Made by a program: the position numbers and the translations under genes. Under the pieces are notes generated by a model, which was not told the DNA's origin, did no database searches, and was given only the letters and a program-made list of their open reading frames with translations. Positions 8,645 through 17,303 of a DNA stretch of 64,000 nucleotides are shown in pieces (within the stretch, counting starts at the first letter, position 1; each line of letters starts with the position of its first letter). The stretch covers positions 3,562,501 to 3,626,500 of the forward strand of contig NZ_CP107942.1 of the NCBI RefSeq assembly GCF_036053395.1, given 5' to 3'. This DNA comes from Actinoplanes sp. NBC_00393. GTDB lineage: Bacteria; Actinomycetota; Actinomycetes; Mycobacteriales; Micromonosporaceae.

Positions 8645-10358
8645 GCGCCGGCAGCGTCGCCGGCAGGGTCTCCCACAGGGGTACGCCGAGCCCGCTGGCC
8701 AGGTCGTAGCCCGGGCCGGCCGTGCAGCAGCCGACCGACCGCAGGTCGTTGTTGCCCTGCGTGACGTCGAAGAACGTGCCGCTCGTGCCGTGCACCGCAT
8801 AGAACCAGCCGTTGGCCAGCCCGACAGCCGGGCGGCCGGCGGCACGTTCGCTCGCGCTGACCAAGGCCAGCGCGGCCGCGGTGAACGGGGTCGCTCCGCT
8901 GGTGCCGCCCACGGTCTGCAGACTGCCGCTGATCACCACCGGCCAACCCGGGCTCATGTCCGCCAGCGCAGCGACATCGGGCACGGTACGAGCCGACGTG
9001 CTGCCGGCCTTTGCCTGGTACCACGGCCGGGCCTGGGTCTTGCTGCTGCCGCCACCGCCGGCGGCCTGCTCGCCGTACACACTGTCGTTCCAGACCACCT
9101 CCCCGGTCCGCGCGTTGCCGTCGCCCAGCGTCAGCCGGGTGCCGCCGACCGCGGTGACGAACGGCGACACCGCCGGGTACGACATGGTCGGCGCCTTCAC
9201 CGCCGCCCCGCAGGTGGTGGACCCGGAGTCCCCGGCGGCGACCAGCGTCGACACCCCGGCCAGCGCGGCCATCGCCAGCACCGCGTCGACCGTCTTGACG
9301 TAGTCCGGTTCGGCCTGTTCCTCGGCGATCGCGCACCCGCCGTAGGAGACGGTGAGCACATCGGGCAGCCCGTTCGGGTCGGCGATCGCCCGGCTGAAGG
9401 CGTCCAGGAAGGACCCGTCCGCGTTCGTCGTCTGGACCAGGCGCAGCTGCGCGCCCGGCACGGCGGCCGCGACCGTCTGCAGGTCCAGTGAGGTCTCCGG
9501 GTCGACGTTGGTGATCGGCGACGGCACGCCGTCGCCCTGCGACTGCACCACCTGCGGCGCGGAGTATCCCCAGCATTCGGCGGCAAGGGTCATGTCCTGG
9601 CTGGACCAGCCGCCGCCCAGGTCGATCACCGTCACCACCGGGGCGCCGCTCACCTGAGCCCGCAGCTTGTCCACACCGTACGCGGTGTGGATCTGGGCGG
9701 GCGTGTAGACCCGCTTCTGCGTCAGCAGCGGGTCGTCGCACTGGGCCGTGATCGGGGTGCCGACGTTCAGCGGCCACGCCCGCTGGCCCGCCGTCGCCGC
9801 GTCCGGAGTGTTGGCCGAGGCCGGGCGCGACCCGTCGCTGCCCGGGTCGTAGACGTCGGCCTCGCCGACCAGCAGGGTCGTCCCGGCCGGCTGCAACGCC
9901 TCCGGGACCCGGTCGGGCAGCGCGTAGGCGTCGAACGGGTTCTTCGCCGAACCCGGCTGCTGTTCGAGCGGCGCGCCGAGCGCCTGCTGCCATTGCGCCG
10001 GTGTGCCGGTCAGCCGGGCGAACAGCCGGGTCGGGTCGACGGCGAAGCCGAGCCCGAGACCCGTCACCGCAGTTTGGACCCGGCTGATGTCCTCATCGGT
10101 GGCACCGAACCGCTGCCCGGCCTCGGCGAGCGCAACGAAGCGGCGGTACCCGGCGCCGGGGCTGGCGGCCCTGGTCGCGGCGCCGGTGAGTTCGGCGGAC
10201 TTGGCGGGCAGCGCGAGGTAGAAGGTCACCACCCCGGGAGCGGGGGTCACCAGGTGCACCGACGGATTCGGTGGGTCGCTCTCGGACTTCGGCGACGACG
10301 TGCACGACCCCAGCAGGCCGGCCAGCGCGACCAACGTACCGATCTGGATCCGTCTCAT
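8637..10358 (-). CDS. Secreted lipoprotein peptidase of the sedolisin (S53) family
   Basis: 573 residues from the ATG at 10358. The N-terminus MRRIQIGTLVALAGLLGSC is a lipoprotein signal with lipobox LGSC, so the enzyme should be anchored outside the cell. A pro-domain (to about residue 190) precedes the catalytic domain. The sedolisin catalytic set is visible: Glu288 and Asp292 in PETSLD, Asp377 in AAGDSGS, Ser487 in GGTSGATP. The C-terminal calcium site is present as DVTQGNNDLRSVG and GPGYDLASGLGVP. The spacing between these residues matches kumamolysin-type enzymes. These are acid-active serine-carboxyl peptidases. It is convergent with the carboxylase gene and divergent from the conservon. 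Confidence 0.93.
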   Translation of the reverse strand: MRRIQIGTLVALAGLLGSCTSSPKSESDPPNPSVHLVTPAPGVVTFYLALPAKSAELTGAATRAASPGAGYRRFVALAEAGQRFGATDEDISRVQTAVTGLGLGFAVDPTRLFARLTGTPAQWQQALGAPLEQQPGSAKNPFDAYALPDRVPEALQPAGTTLLVGEADVYDPGSDGSRPASANTPDAATAGQRAWPLNVGTPITAQCDDPLLTQKRVYTPAQIHTAYGVDKLRAQVSGAPVVTVIDLGGGWSSQDMTLAAECWGYSAPQVVQSQGDGVPSPITNVDPETSLDLQTVAAAVPGAQLRLVQTTNADGSFLDAFSRAIADPNGLPDVLTVSYGGCAIAEEQAEPDYVKTVDAVLAMAALAGVSTLVAAGDSGSTTCGAAVKAPTMSYPAVSPFVTAVGGTRLTLGDGNARTGEVVWNDSVYGEQAAGGGGSSKTQARPWYQAKAGSTSARTVPDVAALADMSPGWPVVISGSLQTVGGTSGATPFTAAALALVSASERAAGRPAVGLANGWFYAVHGTSGTFFDVTQGNNDLRSVGCCTAGPGYDLASGLGVPLWETLPATLPAPG

Positions 10359-10385
10359 GATCGAGTCCGTTCTCCCGGTGCCCAC

Positions 10386-10744
10386 CGCCTCAGTCTGCCG
10401 AGGGCCCTTTTGCCCGGCATCCCCCGGTCCGAATAAATGTGTGGTGAGCCTTCACTGGCCGGGTCCGGCCGGGCGAACCCCGGTTAACTTGCGAAAGGCC
10501 GGAATTGCGGCGCTTCACCCGCGACAGCCTGGGAAATGAGCCCGGCCGCGCGTCCGAATGCCGACAGATTTGTGCTGCTGAACTCTTGACCATGGACCGC
10601 GCCAGCACAGATCCTAATTCGGCGGTCAGCGGAGAGTGATCCTTCCCCAACCGCTTGAAATCCCGCCCGGCTCCCCACCCCATGAGCGGCACAAGCTCAG
10701 TTATGTGCACGATCACACAACCAGCGTCCCGAGGAGCTGATCGC
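10386..10744. other. Intergenic region between sedolisin and conservon genes
   Basis: About 360 nt without a convincing gene between two divergent units, so it should hold both promoters. A GC-rich inverted stretch lies near 10455-10485. I could not place a confident -35/-10 pair. The conservon ribosome site GAGGAG is at its right end (10731-10736). Confidence 0.5.
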
Positions 10745-13054
10745 GTGCCCGCCCATGACCAGGCCGCCGGGCCGTCACCGCGGCGCCGCACCGACGACAC
10801 GATCCGCAGTCGCATCGCGCGCCTCGCGGCCCGGCCGATGGTTGCCGGACGGTTCCCGCGACGCCGCACCGGCGGCACGATCCGCAGCCGTATCGCGCGC
10901 ACCCTGGCCCTGCCGGTGGCCGCCTCCCTCGTCCTGTTCGGGGTCATCGCAGCCGGCGAGATCGACAACTACGACACCGCCGTGCAGACCGACCGCGCCG
11001 TCACCCTGGACCTCGCGGTGCTCGATCTGGCCGACCGCTTGCAGACCGAACGCGGACTCGCGGTCGGCCTGCTCAGTGGCACTGCGCAGTTCCGCGCCCA
11101 GCTCGCCCCGGCCCGCCAGGAGGTCGACCGGACACGCGCCGTCGTGGAGGAACTGACCGAGCCGGGCGGCGACGTGGAGGACCGGGTCGCGGCAGCGGTC
11201 GCCCCGCTCGACCAGCTCGTCGCGGTGCGCGCCACCACCGACACCGGCACCGGCGACCTCGGCGATACGGCCGGCTTCTACACCGGCCTGATCAGCCGCC
11301 TGATCAACATCGAGTTCGGACTGGACGCCGTCGACGACGGCGAGCTGCGCCGCAACTACGCGACGCTCAGCATGTTCAGCGTGGCCAAGGAGTCCGCCGC
11401 GCAGGAACGCCTGCTGCTGCACGGCGTCTTCTCGCGCGGCCGGTTCGGCCCTGGCGAGTTCGTTCAATTCGTCTCGGCGAAGTCAGCGCGCGACTCGGCG
11501 ATCCTGGCCTTCAACCAGTACGGCAACCCGGCCGCCCTGCAAGCGCAGGACCTGGTGCTGGGCACCCCGGCCGGCAAGCAGGTGGTCGAGATGGAGAACG
11601 CCGCACTGGCCGCCGCCGACGGCCGCGCGCTGACGGTCAGTCCCGACGTCTACTGGGAGGCGTCCGGCACGGTGCTCGATGTCCTGCTGCAGGCGGGCCA
11701 GGCGATGGGCGCCACCGCGCAGGAGAACGCCGGCAAGATCAAGGATCGGGCGACCACCCGGCTCGCCGTGCTGCTGGTCGTGGTGGTGCTGTGCCTGATC
11801 GGCGCGGTCTACCTGGCCGTGGTGGCGTCGCGCTGGCTGGCCCGGCCGCTCGCCGCCCTCGCCGAGGAGGCGAGCCGGATCGGCGCCGAGTCGCTGCCCG
11901 AGGCGGTGCACCGCGCCACCGCGGGCCGCACGGACAGCCGTCCCCCGCCGGTCCGGGTGACCCGCGACGCCAGCGTCGAGGTACGCCAGGTCGCCAACGC
12001 CCTCGAGCAGGTGCAGAACACCGCGTACGCCCTGGCCACCGAACAGGCCCGGCTGCGCGTCGCCACCGCCGAGTCGCTGGCCAACCTCGGCCGGCGCAAC
12101 CAGAACCTGCTGCGCCGCCAGCTCGGGTTCATCACCAAGCTGGAGAGCGAGGAGTCCAGCCCCACCGGCCTGGCCAACCTGTTCGAGCTCGATCACCTGG
12201 CCACCCGCATGCGGCGCAACGCGGAGAGCCTGCTCGTGCTGGTCGGCGCGGCCAGCCCGCGACAGTGGACGCAACCGCTGCCGATCACCGACGTCATCCG
12301 GGCCGCAGTGAGCGAGGTCGAGGAGTACCGCCGGGTGTCGCTGCGGCGCGTCGACGACGTCCTGCTCAACGGCACCGTGGTCGGCAGTATCGCGCACATC
12401 CTCGCCGAGCTGATCGAGAACGGGCTCGCCTTCTCCCCGCCCGACGTGGACGTGGAGATCCACGGCCGGGTCATCGGTGACGGCTACCTCATCGCGGTCA
12501 TCGACTCCGGCATCGGCATGAGCCCGGCCGAGATGGAGCGCGCCAACCAGCGGCTGCGCGGTGAGGGCGACTTCATCACGGCGCCGGCCCGCTTCCTCGG
12601 CCACTTCGTGGTCGGCCGGCTCGCCGCCGAGACCGGCGTACAGGTCCAACTCGCCCCGTCACCGGTCACCGGACTCACCGCCCGGCTGTCGCTGCCGGCC
12701 GCGGTCATCGCCGAACGCCAGCCGGTCACCCCCGCGGTCTCGCATCCGCTGCCGGCCGCGCCGCGGCGCGAGGACCGTCCGCTGAGCTCCGACAGCATCG
12801 AGTACGTGGTGGTGGCCGACACGACGGAGCCGCCGCAGTCGGCGCCGTCCACGGACGACGCCGAGCGCACCCCCAACGGCCTGCGCCGGCGCAGCCCTCG
12901 CCGGAAACGGACCGCCGGCCCGAAGCCGGAGCCGGCGGACAACAGCCGCGAGTCAGCGGTCATCACCGACTCGCCAGAGGCGGTACGCAACCGGCTCAAC
13001 GCGTTCCGCGCGGGTGTGCAACGGGGCGGAACGGGAAACATCAGACGGCCATGA
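10745..13054 (+). CDS. cvnA: Conservon sensor kinase-like protein with nitrate/nitrite-sensing (NIT) type extracellular domain
   Basis: 769 residues from the GTG at 10745, chosen for GAGGAG 8 nt upstream. After a basic N-terminus there is a membrane segment (about 53-75), a helical extracellular sensor region rich in TERGLAVGLLSG-type motifs (NIT-like, about 76-338), a second membrane segment (about 339-361), then a dimerisation helix with LDHLATRMRRNAESLLVL and a HATPase domain (N-box HILAELIENGLAFSPP, G-box VIDSGIGMSP). The tail beyond residue 660 is low-complexity and basic. It heads a cvnABCD operon, in which a membrane kinase-like protein works with a roadblock protein, a DUF742 protein and a small GTPase rather than a response regulator. 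A 45-bp coding segment before the first membrane helix is duplicated. Confidence 0.93.
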   Translation: MPAHDQAAGPSPRRRTDDTIRSRIARLAARPMVAGRFPRRRTGGTIRSRIARTLALPVAASLVLFGVIAAGEIDNYDTAVQTDRAVTLDLAVLDLADRLQTERGLAVGLLSGTAQFRAQLAPARQEVDRTRAVVEELTEPGGDVEDRVAAAVAPLDQLVAVRATTDTGTGDLGDTAGFYTGLISRLINIEFGLDAVDDGELRRNYATLSMFSVAKESAAQERLLLHGVFSRGRFGPGEFVQFVSAKSARDSAILAFNQYGNPAALQAQDLVLGTPAGKQVVEMENAALAAADGRALTVSPDVYWEASGTVLDVLLQAGQAMGATAQENAGKIKDRATTRLAVLLVVVVLCLIGAVYLAVVASRWLARPLAALAEEASRIGAESLPEAVHRATAGRTDSRPPPVRVTRDASVEVRQVANALEQVQNTAYALATEQARLRVATAESLANLGRRNQNLLRRQLGFITKLESEESSPTGLANLFELDHLATRMRRNAESLLVLVGAASPRQWTQPLPITDVIRAAVSEVEEYRRVSLRRVDDVLLNGTVVGSIAHILAELIENGLAFSPPDVDVEIHGRVIGDGYLIAVIDSGIGMSPAEMERANQRLRGEGDFITAPARFLGHFVVGRLAAETGVQVQLAPSPVTGLTARLSLPAAVIAERQPVTPAVSHPLPAAPRREDRPLSSDSIEYVVVADTTEPPQSAPSTDDAERTPNGLRRRSPRRKRTAGPKPEPADNSRESAVITDSPEAVRNRLNAFRAGVQRGGTGNIRRP
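10778..10900 (+). repeat. 45-bp direct repeat inside cvnA, offset 78 bp
   Basis: Segments 10778-10822 and 10856-10900 are near-identical in DNA and encode PRRRTDDTIRSRIAR and PRRRTGGTIRSRIAR. The offset of 78 bp keeps the frame (26 codons). It places two copies of a basic juxtamembrane motif ahead of the first membrane helix. It looks like an in-frame tandem duplication whose second half then diverged. Confidence 0.8.
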
Positions 13055-13088
13055 ACCGGCCGGACGACAGGAAAATCGGGGATGAACC

Positions 13089-13514
13089 ATGAGCGTTGAC
13101 GCATCAGCCGACCGGCATCAGTTCAACTGGCTGCTCGGCAACTTCGTCCACCAGACCGACGGCGTCCGCGACGCCGTGGCGGTCTCCTCGGACGGTCTGC
13201 TGATCGCGGGTTCCGACGGGCTGAACCGGGCCGAGGCCGACCAACTGGCCGCGATCGTGTCCAGCCTGGCCAGCTTGGCCCGCAGCGCGTCACGCCGGTA
13301 CGAGTTCGACGGCCTGAAACTCATCATGATCGAGATGCGGCGCGGGTTCCTGCTGGTGTCGCAGATCTCCGGCGGCAGCGTGCTGGGCGTGGTGGCCGGC
13401 AGCGAATGCGACGTCGGCCTGGTCGGCTACGAGATCTCCACTCTGGCCGAGCGGTTCGGCGCCCTGCTCACCCCGGCGCTGATCGCCGAGTCCCGGCAGC
13501 ACCTGCCCCGATGA
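13089..13514 (+). CDS. cvnB: Roadblock/LC7 domain protein of the conservon
   Basis: 141 residues forming one roadblock/LC7 fold, typical CvnB length and sequence: FNWLLGNFVHQTDGVRDAVAVSSDGLLIAGS, then LAAIVSSLASLARSA. GGGGA lies just upstream of the ATG. In conservons this protein is thought to act as a GTPase-activating or scaffold partner for the small GTPase encoded two genes downstream. The stop overlaps the next start by ATGA. Confidence 0.95.
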   Translation: MSVDASADRHQFNWLLGNFVHQTDGVRDAVAVSSDGLLIAGSDGLNRAEADQLAAIVSSLASLARSASRRYEFDGLKLIMIEMRRGFLLVSQISGGSVLGVVAGSECDVGLVGYEISTLAERFGALLTPALIAESRQHLPR

Positions 13515-13849
13515 GCGTCGCCGACGACGGCCCGGTGGTGCGCCCGTTCATGCTGACCGGCGGGCGCACCCGGCCGGTGCACGACGGGCTGCGCCTCGAG
13601 ACCCAGTTGTCGGCCGCTCCGGCGGCGTTGTCCGCGCCGCTGCGTTTCGAGTCCCGCCGGATCGTCGAACTGTGCCAGCGCCCGCATTCCCTGGCAGACC
13701 TGGCCGCGTCGCTCGCGGCCCCGCTCGGCGTCGTCCGCGTCATCGTCGGCGACCTGCTCACCGAGGGCTACCTGCGCATCGAGGAACAGCCGGACGTGCT
13801 CTCCATAGACTTGATCGAAAGGATCCGGGATCGTGTCCGCGCGCTCTGA
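13511..13849 (+). CDS. cvnC: DUF742 protein of the conservon
   Basis: 112 residues from the ATG at 13511 that overlaps the cvnB stop. The DUF742 pattern is clear: VRPFMLTGGRTRP, LRFESRRIVELCQRPHSLADLAA, then GVVRVIVGDLLTEGYL, a winged-helix-like fold. Its molecular role is not established; it is always found between the roadblock and GTPase genes. The gene overlaps the GTPase gene by 17 nt, so translation is coupled. Confidence 0.95.
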   Translation: MSVADDGPVVRPFMLTGGRTRPVHDGLRLETQLSAAPAALSAPLRFESRRIVELCQRPHSLADLAASLAAPLGVVRVIVGDLLTEGYLRIEEQPDVLSIDLIERIRDRVRAL

Positions 13850-14411
13850 CACGGTGGCACCACCGATCGCCGTGAAAATCGTGATCAGCGGCGGTTTCGG
13901 GGTGGGCAAGACGACGTTCGTCGGCGCCATCTCCGAGATCGAACCGCTGGTCACCGAAGCCGAGCTCACCGAACGCTCGATCGGCGTGGACGACACGTCG
14001 GCGGTGTCCGAGAAGACCACCACCACGGTGGCGCTCGACTTCGGCCGCATCACCCTCGACGACGCCCTGCTGCTCTACCTGTTCGGCACCCCCGGCCAGG
14101 ACCGGTTCGCGTTCCTCTGGGACGACCTGGTCGACGGGGCGCTCGGCGCGATCGTGCTGGTCGACACCCGCCGGGTGGAGGACTCGTTCCCGGCGATCGA
14201 CTACTTCGAGGAGAACGAGATCCCGTTCATCATCGGCGTGAACCGCTTCAACGGCCAGCAGCGCTTCGACCTGGCCGAGGTGCGCGACGCGCTCGGCGTC
14301 GACGGCGTCGTGCCGATCGTCGAATGCGACGCCCGCCAGCGCGAGTCCGTCAAGGAGGTGCTGGTCGCGCTGACCGAGGAGATCCTGATCCGGCGGCTGG
14401 GGCGGCGTTAG
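13833..14411 (+). CDS. cvnD: Small GTPase (ATP/GTP-binding protein) of the conservon
   Basis: 192 residues from the GTG at 13833 (a GTG at 13854 is an alternative). The P-loop reads GGFGVGKTT, the switch-II motif FGTPGQDRF, and the base-recognition motif is the family variant GVNRFN in place of NKxD. This is the usual CvnD make-up. It completes the cvnABCD operon, in which the GTPase is presumed to link the membrane kinase-like protein to its output. The stop codon overlaps that of the convergent GNAT gene. Confidence 0.95.
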   Translation: MSARSDTVAPPIAVKIVISGGFGVGKTTFVGAISEIEPLVTEAELTERSIGVDDTSAVSEKTTTTVALDFGRITLDDALLLYLFGTPGQDRFAFLWDDLVDGALGAIVLVDTRRVEDSFPAIDYFEENEIPFIIGVNRFNGQQRFDLAEVRDALGVDGVVPIVECDARQRESVKEVLVALTEEILIRRLGRR

Positions 14412-14884
14412 CAGCGTTTGACGAACTCGATCTTGGCGGGGGTTTCGGGCATCGCTTCCAGCTGACCGCCCCGCAGCCAGCCGCATGCCTCGTAGAAGCC
14501 GATGGCCGCCGTGTTGCCGGCGAAGGTTTCGAGACGGATGTCCCGGTACCGGGCGAACAGCGCCTCCTCGGCCCGAGCGAGAAGCACCCTGCCCCAGCCG
14601 CGACGCTGGTGACCGATGTCGATCATCATCAGGTCGATGGTTGGCCCGTCGAGAATCGTCAGGCCCACGATTTCCTTCTCCGCTTCGAGGCAGTAGACGT
14701 GTCCCTGGCGGAAATGACCTTCAATATGATCATCCGAGGCGCCGGAGTTGATGAACCAGTCGACGCTGTCATCGCCGAGGAACGAGCGGTAACTCGCGTC
14801 GATCGTGCGGCGGGCGAGCCGTTGCAGGGCTCCGAGGTCGTCGGCGACAGCGAGGCGTACGACTGCGTATGTCGGCACCGTCAT
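14408..14884 (-). CDS. GNAT-family N-acetyltransferase
   Basis: 158 residues, one GNAT domain. The acetyl-CoA-binding motif is MMIDIGHQRRGWGRVLLARAEE (the R/Q-x-x-G-x-G/A loop reads RRGWGR), followed by LETFAGNTAAIGFYEACGW, the usual motif B. The substrate is unknown. The gene is convergent with cvnD, overlapping it by 4 nt, and lies 3 nt downstream of the GGDEF-EAL gene, so it may be expressed with that gene. Confidence 0.9.
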   Translation of the reverse strand: MTVPTYAVVRLAVADDLGALQRLARRTIDASYRSFLGDDSVDWFINSGASDDHIEGHFRQGHVYCLEAEKEIVGLTILDGPTIDLMMIDIGHQRRGWGRVLLARAEEALFARYRDIRLETFAGNTAAIGFYEACGWLRGGQLEAMPETPAKIEFVKRC

Positions 14885-14887
14885 ACG

Positions 14888-17173
14888 CTACGAGAAGCTC
14901 GGCTGCGCGGCTGCGACCGGGTGATAGGCGGCGACCGCCTCGGCCGGCATCGGGCGGCCGAAGTGGTAGCCCTGGGCGTATCGGTAGCCGAGCCGGTGCA
15001 GCTCAGCAGCCTGCTCGGCCGTCTCCACCCCCTCGGCGACGACACGCAGTCCCAGGCCGTCGCCGATACCGATCAGCGCCGTCGCGATCACCGCCTGCTG
15101 GCCGCCCTCGGTGATGTCGTCGACGAACGACTTGTCGACCTTGAGAACATCGGCGGGGCAGGTGCGCAGCAGCCCGAGTGACGAGTGGCCGGTGCCGAAG
15201 TCGTCGAGCGCGATGTTGACCCCCAGCCCGGCGATCGCCCGCAGCTCGGTCAGCGCCGTGCCGCCGTCGAAGACCGCCGTCTCGGTGACCTCGACGGTCA
15301 GCACGTGCGGGGGCAGACCGGTGCGGCCCAGCATCGCGTCCAGGTCGGCGGCGAAACCGGCCTCACGCAGCTGACGGGCCGACACGTTCACGGTGACCGT
15401 ATGCGGGGCCGCGTCACCCAGTTCGTCACGCCAGCGCACCGCCTGCCGGCAGGCCTGCTCCAGGATCCACGCGCCGAGCGGCACGATCAGCCCGGTACGC
15501 TCGGCGGCCGGAATGAAAGTGGCCGGGCCGATCGGGCCGCGCTCCGGATGCGTCCAGCGGATCAGCGACTCGACGCCGTACAACTCGCCGCCGGGCATCG
15601 CCACGATCGGCTGGTACATCAGGTGCAACTGGTCGGTGTCCAGCGCCGTGCGCAGGTCGGCGGCGAGCCGGGACTGCTCGGCGGTGCGCTGATCCATCTG
15701 GTCGGTGTACGCCACCTGGCGTCCCTTGCCCTGCGCCTTCGCCTCGTACATCGCCACGTCGGCACGGCGCAGCAGCTCCTCGGCGGTGTCGCCGGGGCGG
15801 GCCGCGGCCAGGCCGATGCTGGCCTCCACGACCAGCTCGTGCCCGGCAGCGTGAACCGGGCGGCGCAGGTGCTCGGCGATCACGGCCAGTGTCGCCTCGT
15901 AGTCGCTGGGCAGCAGCAGCGCGTACTCGTCGCCGCCCAGCCGGGCCACCACGGCGCCCTCCGGGAGCTGCGCGGAGATCCGCTGCCCCACCGCGGTCAG
16001 CAGAGCATCACCGACCGCGTGGCCCAGATCGTCGTTGATGTCCTTGAAGTCGTCGAGATCGATCATGGCGACGCACACCGTGTCCGGGTCCGCCGCCAGC
16101 GCGACGACGATCTCGCGGTGCAGCACGGTACGGTTCGGCAGGCCGGTGAGCGGGTCGTGAGCTGCCTGATGGGCCAGCTCACGCCGGCGGGCGTCGAGCA
16201 CGTCGAGCAGCCGCGAGTTGTCCCGCAGCGCGACGATCTGCCGGGCGGTGACCAGCAGGGTCACGACCACCGATCCGGCGGCGATCGCCAGGATGTCGTC
16301 GCTCGCCTCCGCAGCGCCGAACAGCAGCAGACCGCCGGTGGCCAGCACCGCGGCGTACGGCAGGATGCTCGGCCGGCGGCGCCGCGCCGGGCGCGGCAGC
16401 GGGAGGCCGGCCCGGGTGGCACGCAACTGGCGGTCCGCGGCCACGCACAGACACAGGCACAGGGTCGGCAGCAGCACATGCGGCAGGCTCAGATGCGGAC
16501 GCGAGACGAGCAGGGGCGCCAGCGAACCGCCGCCGGCCCCCACCGCGCCGGTGAGCCCCAGCAGGTACATGGCCCGCCGGTCGATCGGCCCGGTGCCGGT
16601 GAAGGCCACCTTCACGAACGCGGAGACGCAGACGACGCCGGCCGCGACCACGGTGAGCAGCGAGAGCTTGCCGGTGGTGCTGTCGGACACCAGGACTTCC
16701 CAGCGCGGAAGGACCAGATGCCAGGTGAAGGTCAGCACGGTGAAGATCACGGTGGCCAGGTCCAGGCCGAAGCGGACCCACTCGATCCGGGCCCGGCGGG
16801 CACCGGGGATACGCAGCGGCCCCAGCAGCATCACGGCCAGGGAGGCCACGAACACCGCCGCGGTGGGCCCACTGATGCCCTGGCCCTGCTGCCCACGGCT
16901 GAAGTAGTCGTACGCGGTCATGGCCACGCCCGCACCCAGCAGGGCGACGCCGGCCGACAGGTAGCGCCAGAAGGTGCGGCCCTGGTCGCCGGCCCGCCAC
17001 AGGCTGTGCGTCGTGACCGGGACCGCGACCAGCAGCGGCAGCACCCAGCCGACCACCGGCGGCGTCCAGCGGACCAGGCCGACCGAGAACCAGGCCGCCG
17101 CGATCACTGCCACACCGGCTACCGCGGCGAGCGTCCTGGTCAGCCGCCACCGCGGAACCGTCACGGGCTTCAC
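14888..17173 (-). CDS. Membrane-bound diguanylate cyclase/phosphodiesterase (GGDEF-EAL)
   Basis: 761 residues from a GTG with GAAGGGA 5 nt upstream. The first ~320 residues form eight or nine hydrophobic helices with no recognised sensor domain. The GGDEF domain has DPLTGLPNR and a signature reading GGDEY (412-416). The EAL domain reads ESL (Glu535) in place of EAL but keeps NVSARQL, EVTETAVF, the DDFGTGHSS loop, LKVDKSF and the AEGVET glutamate, so c-di-GMP hydrolysis is plausible. Whether the cyclase half is active cannot be decided from sequence. The enzyme would control cyclic di-GMP, which governs development in actinomycetes. Confidence 0.94.
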   Translation of the reverse strand: MKPVTVPRWRLTRTLAAVAGVAVIAAAWFSVGLVRWTPPVVGWVLPLLVAVPVTTHSLWRAGDQGRTFWRYLSAGVALLGAGVAMTAYDYFSRGQQGQGISGPTAAVFVASLAVMLLGPLRIPGARRARIEWVRFGLDLATVIFTVLTFTWHLVLPRWEVLVSDSTTGKLSLLTVVAAGVVCVSAFVKVAFTGTGPIDRRAMYLLGLTGAVGAGGGSLAPLLVSRPHLSLPHVLLPTLCLCLCVAADRQLRATRAGLPLPRPARRRRPSILPYAAVLATGGLLLFGAAEASDDILAIAAGSVVVTLLVTARQIVALRDNSRLLDVLDARRRELAHQAAHDPLTGLPNRTVLHREIVVALAADPDTVCVAMIDLDDFKDINDDLGHAVGDALLTAVGQRISAQLPEGAVVARLGGDEYALLLPSDYEATLAVIAEHLRRPVHAAGHELVVEASIGLAAARPGDTAEELLRRADVAMYEAKAQGKGRQVAYTDQMDQRTAEQSRLAADLRTALDTDQLHLMYQPIVAMPGGELYGVESLIRWTHPERGPIGPATFIPAAERTGLIVPLGAWILEQACRQAVRWRDELGDAAPHTVTVNVSARQLREAGFAADLDAMLGRTGLPPHVLTVEVTETAVFDGGTALTELRAIAGLGVNIALDDFGTGHSSLGLLRTCPADVLKVDKSFVDDITEGGQQAVIATALIGIGDGLGLRVVAEGVETAEQAAELHRLGYRYAQGYHFGRPMPAEAVAAYHPVAAAQPSFS

Positions 17174-17303
17174 AAATGTCCCTTCGGCGCGGAACCGCCA
17201 GAGGTTGAGCGCCTCTCCGCGGTTCGGGCACGTGAAAGGTCACCACTGAAGTCCATACGTTCCGGGTGATGCCGCCCGGCCGGGCCCATGGTGAGGTCGC
17301 GGT

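Noticed and set aside
11483..12649. Minus-strand frame of 388 codons over cvnA
   Set aside because: Antisense of the kinase domain; no motifs.
15185..17269. Plus-strand frame of 694 codons over the GGDEF-EAL gene
   Set aside because: Antisense shadow with Gln/Arg/Gly-rich translation; the minus-strand gene has all catalytic motifs.
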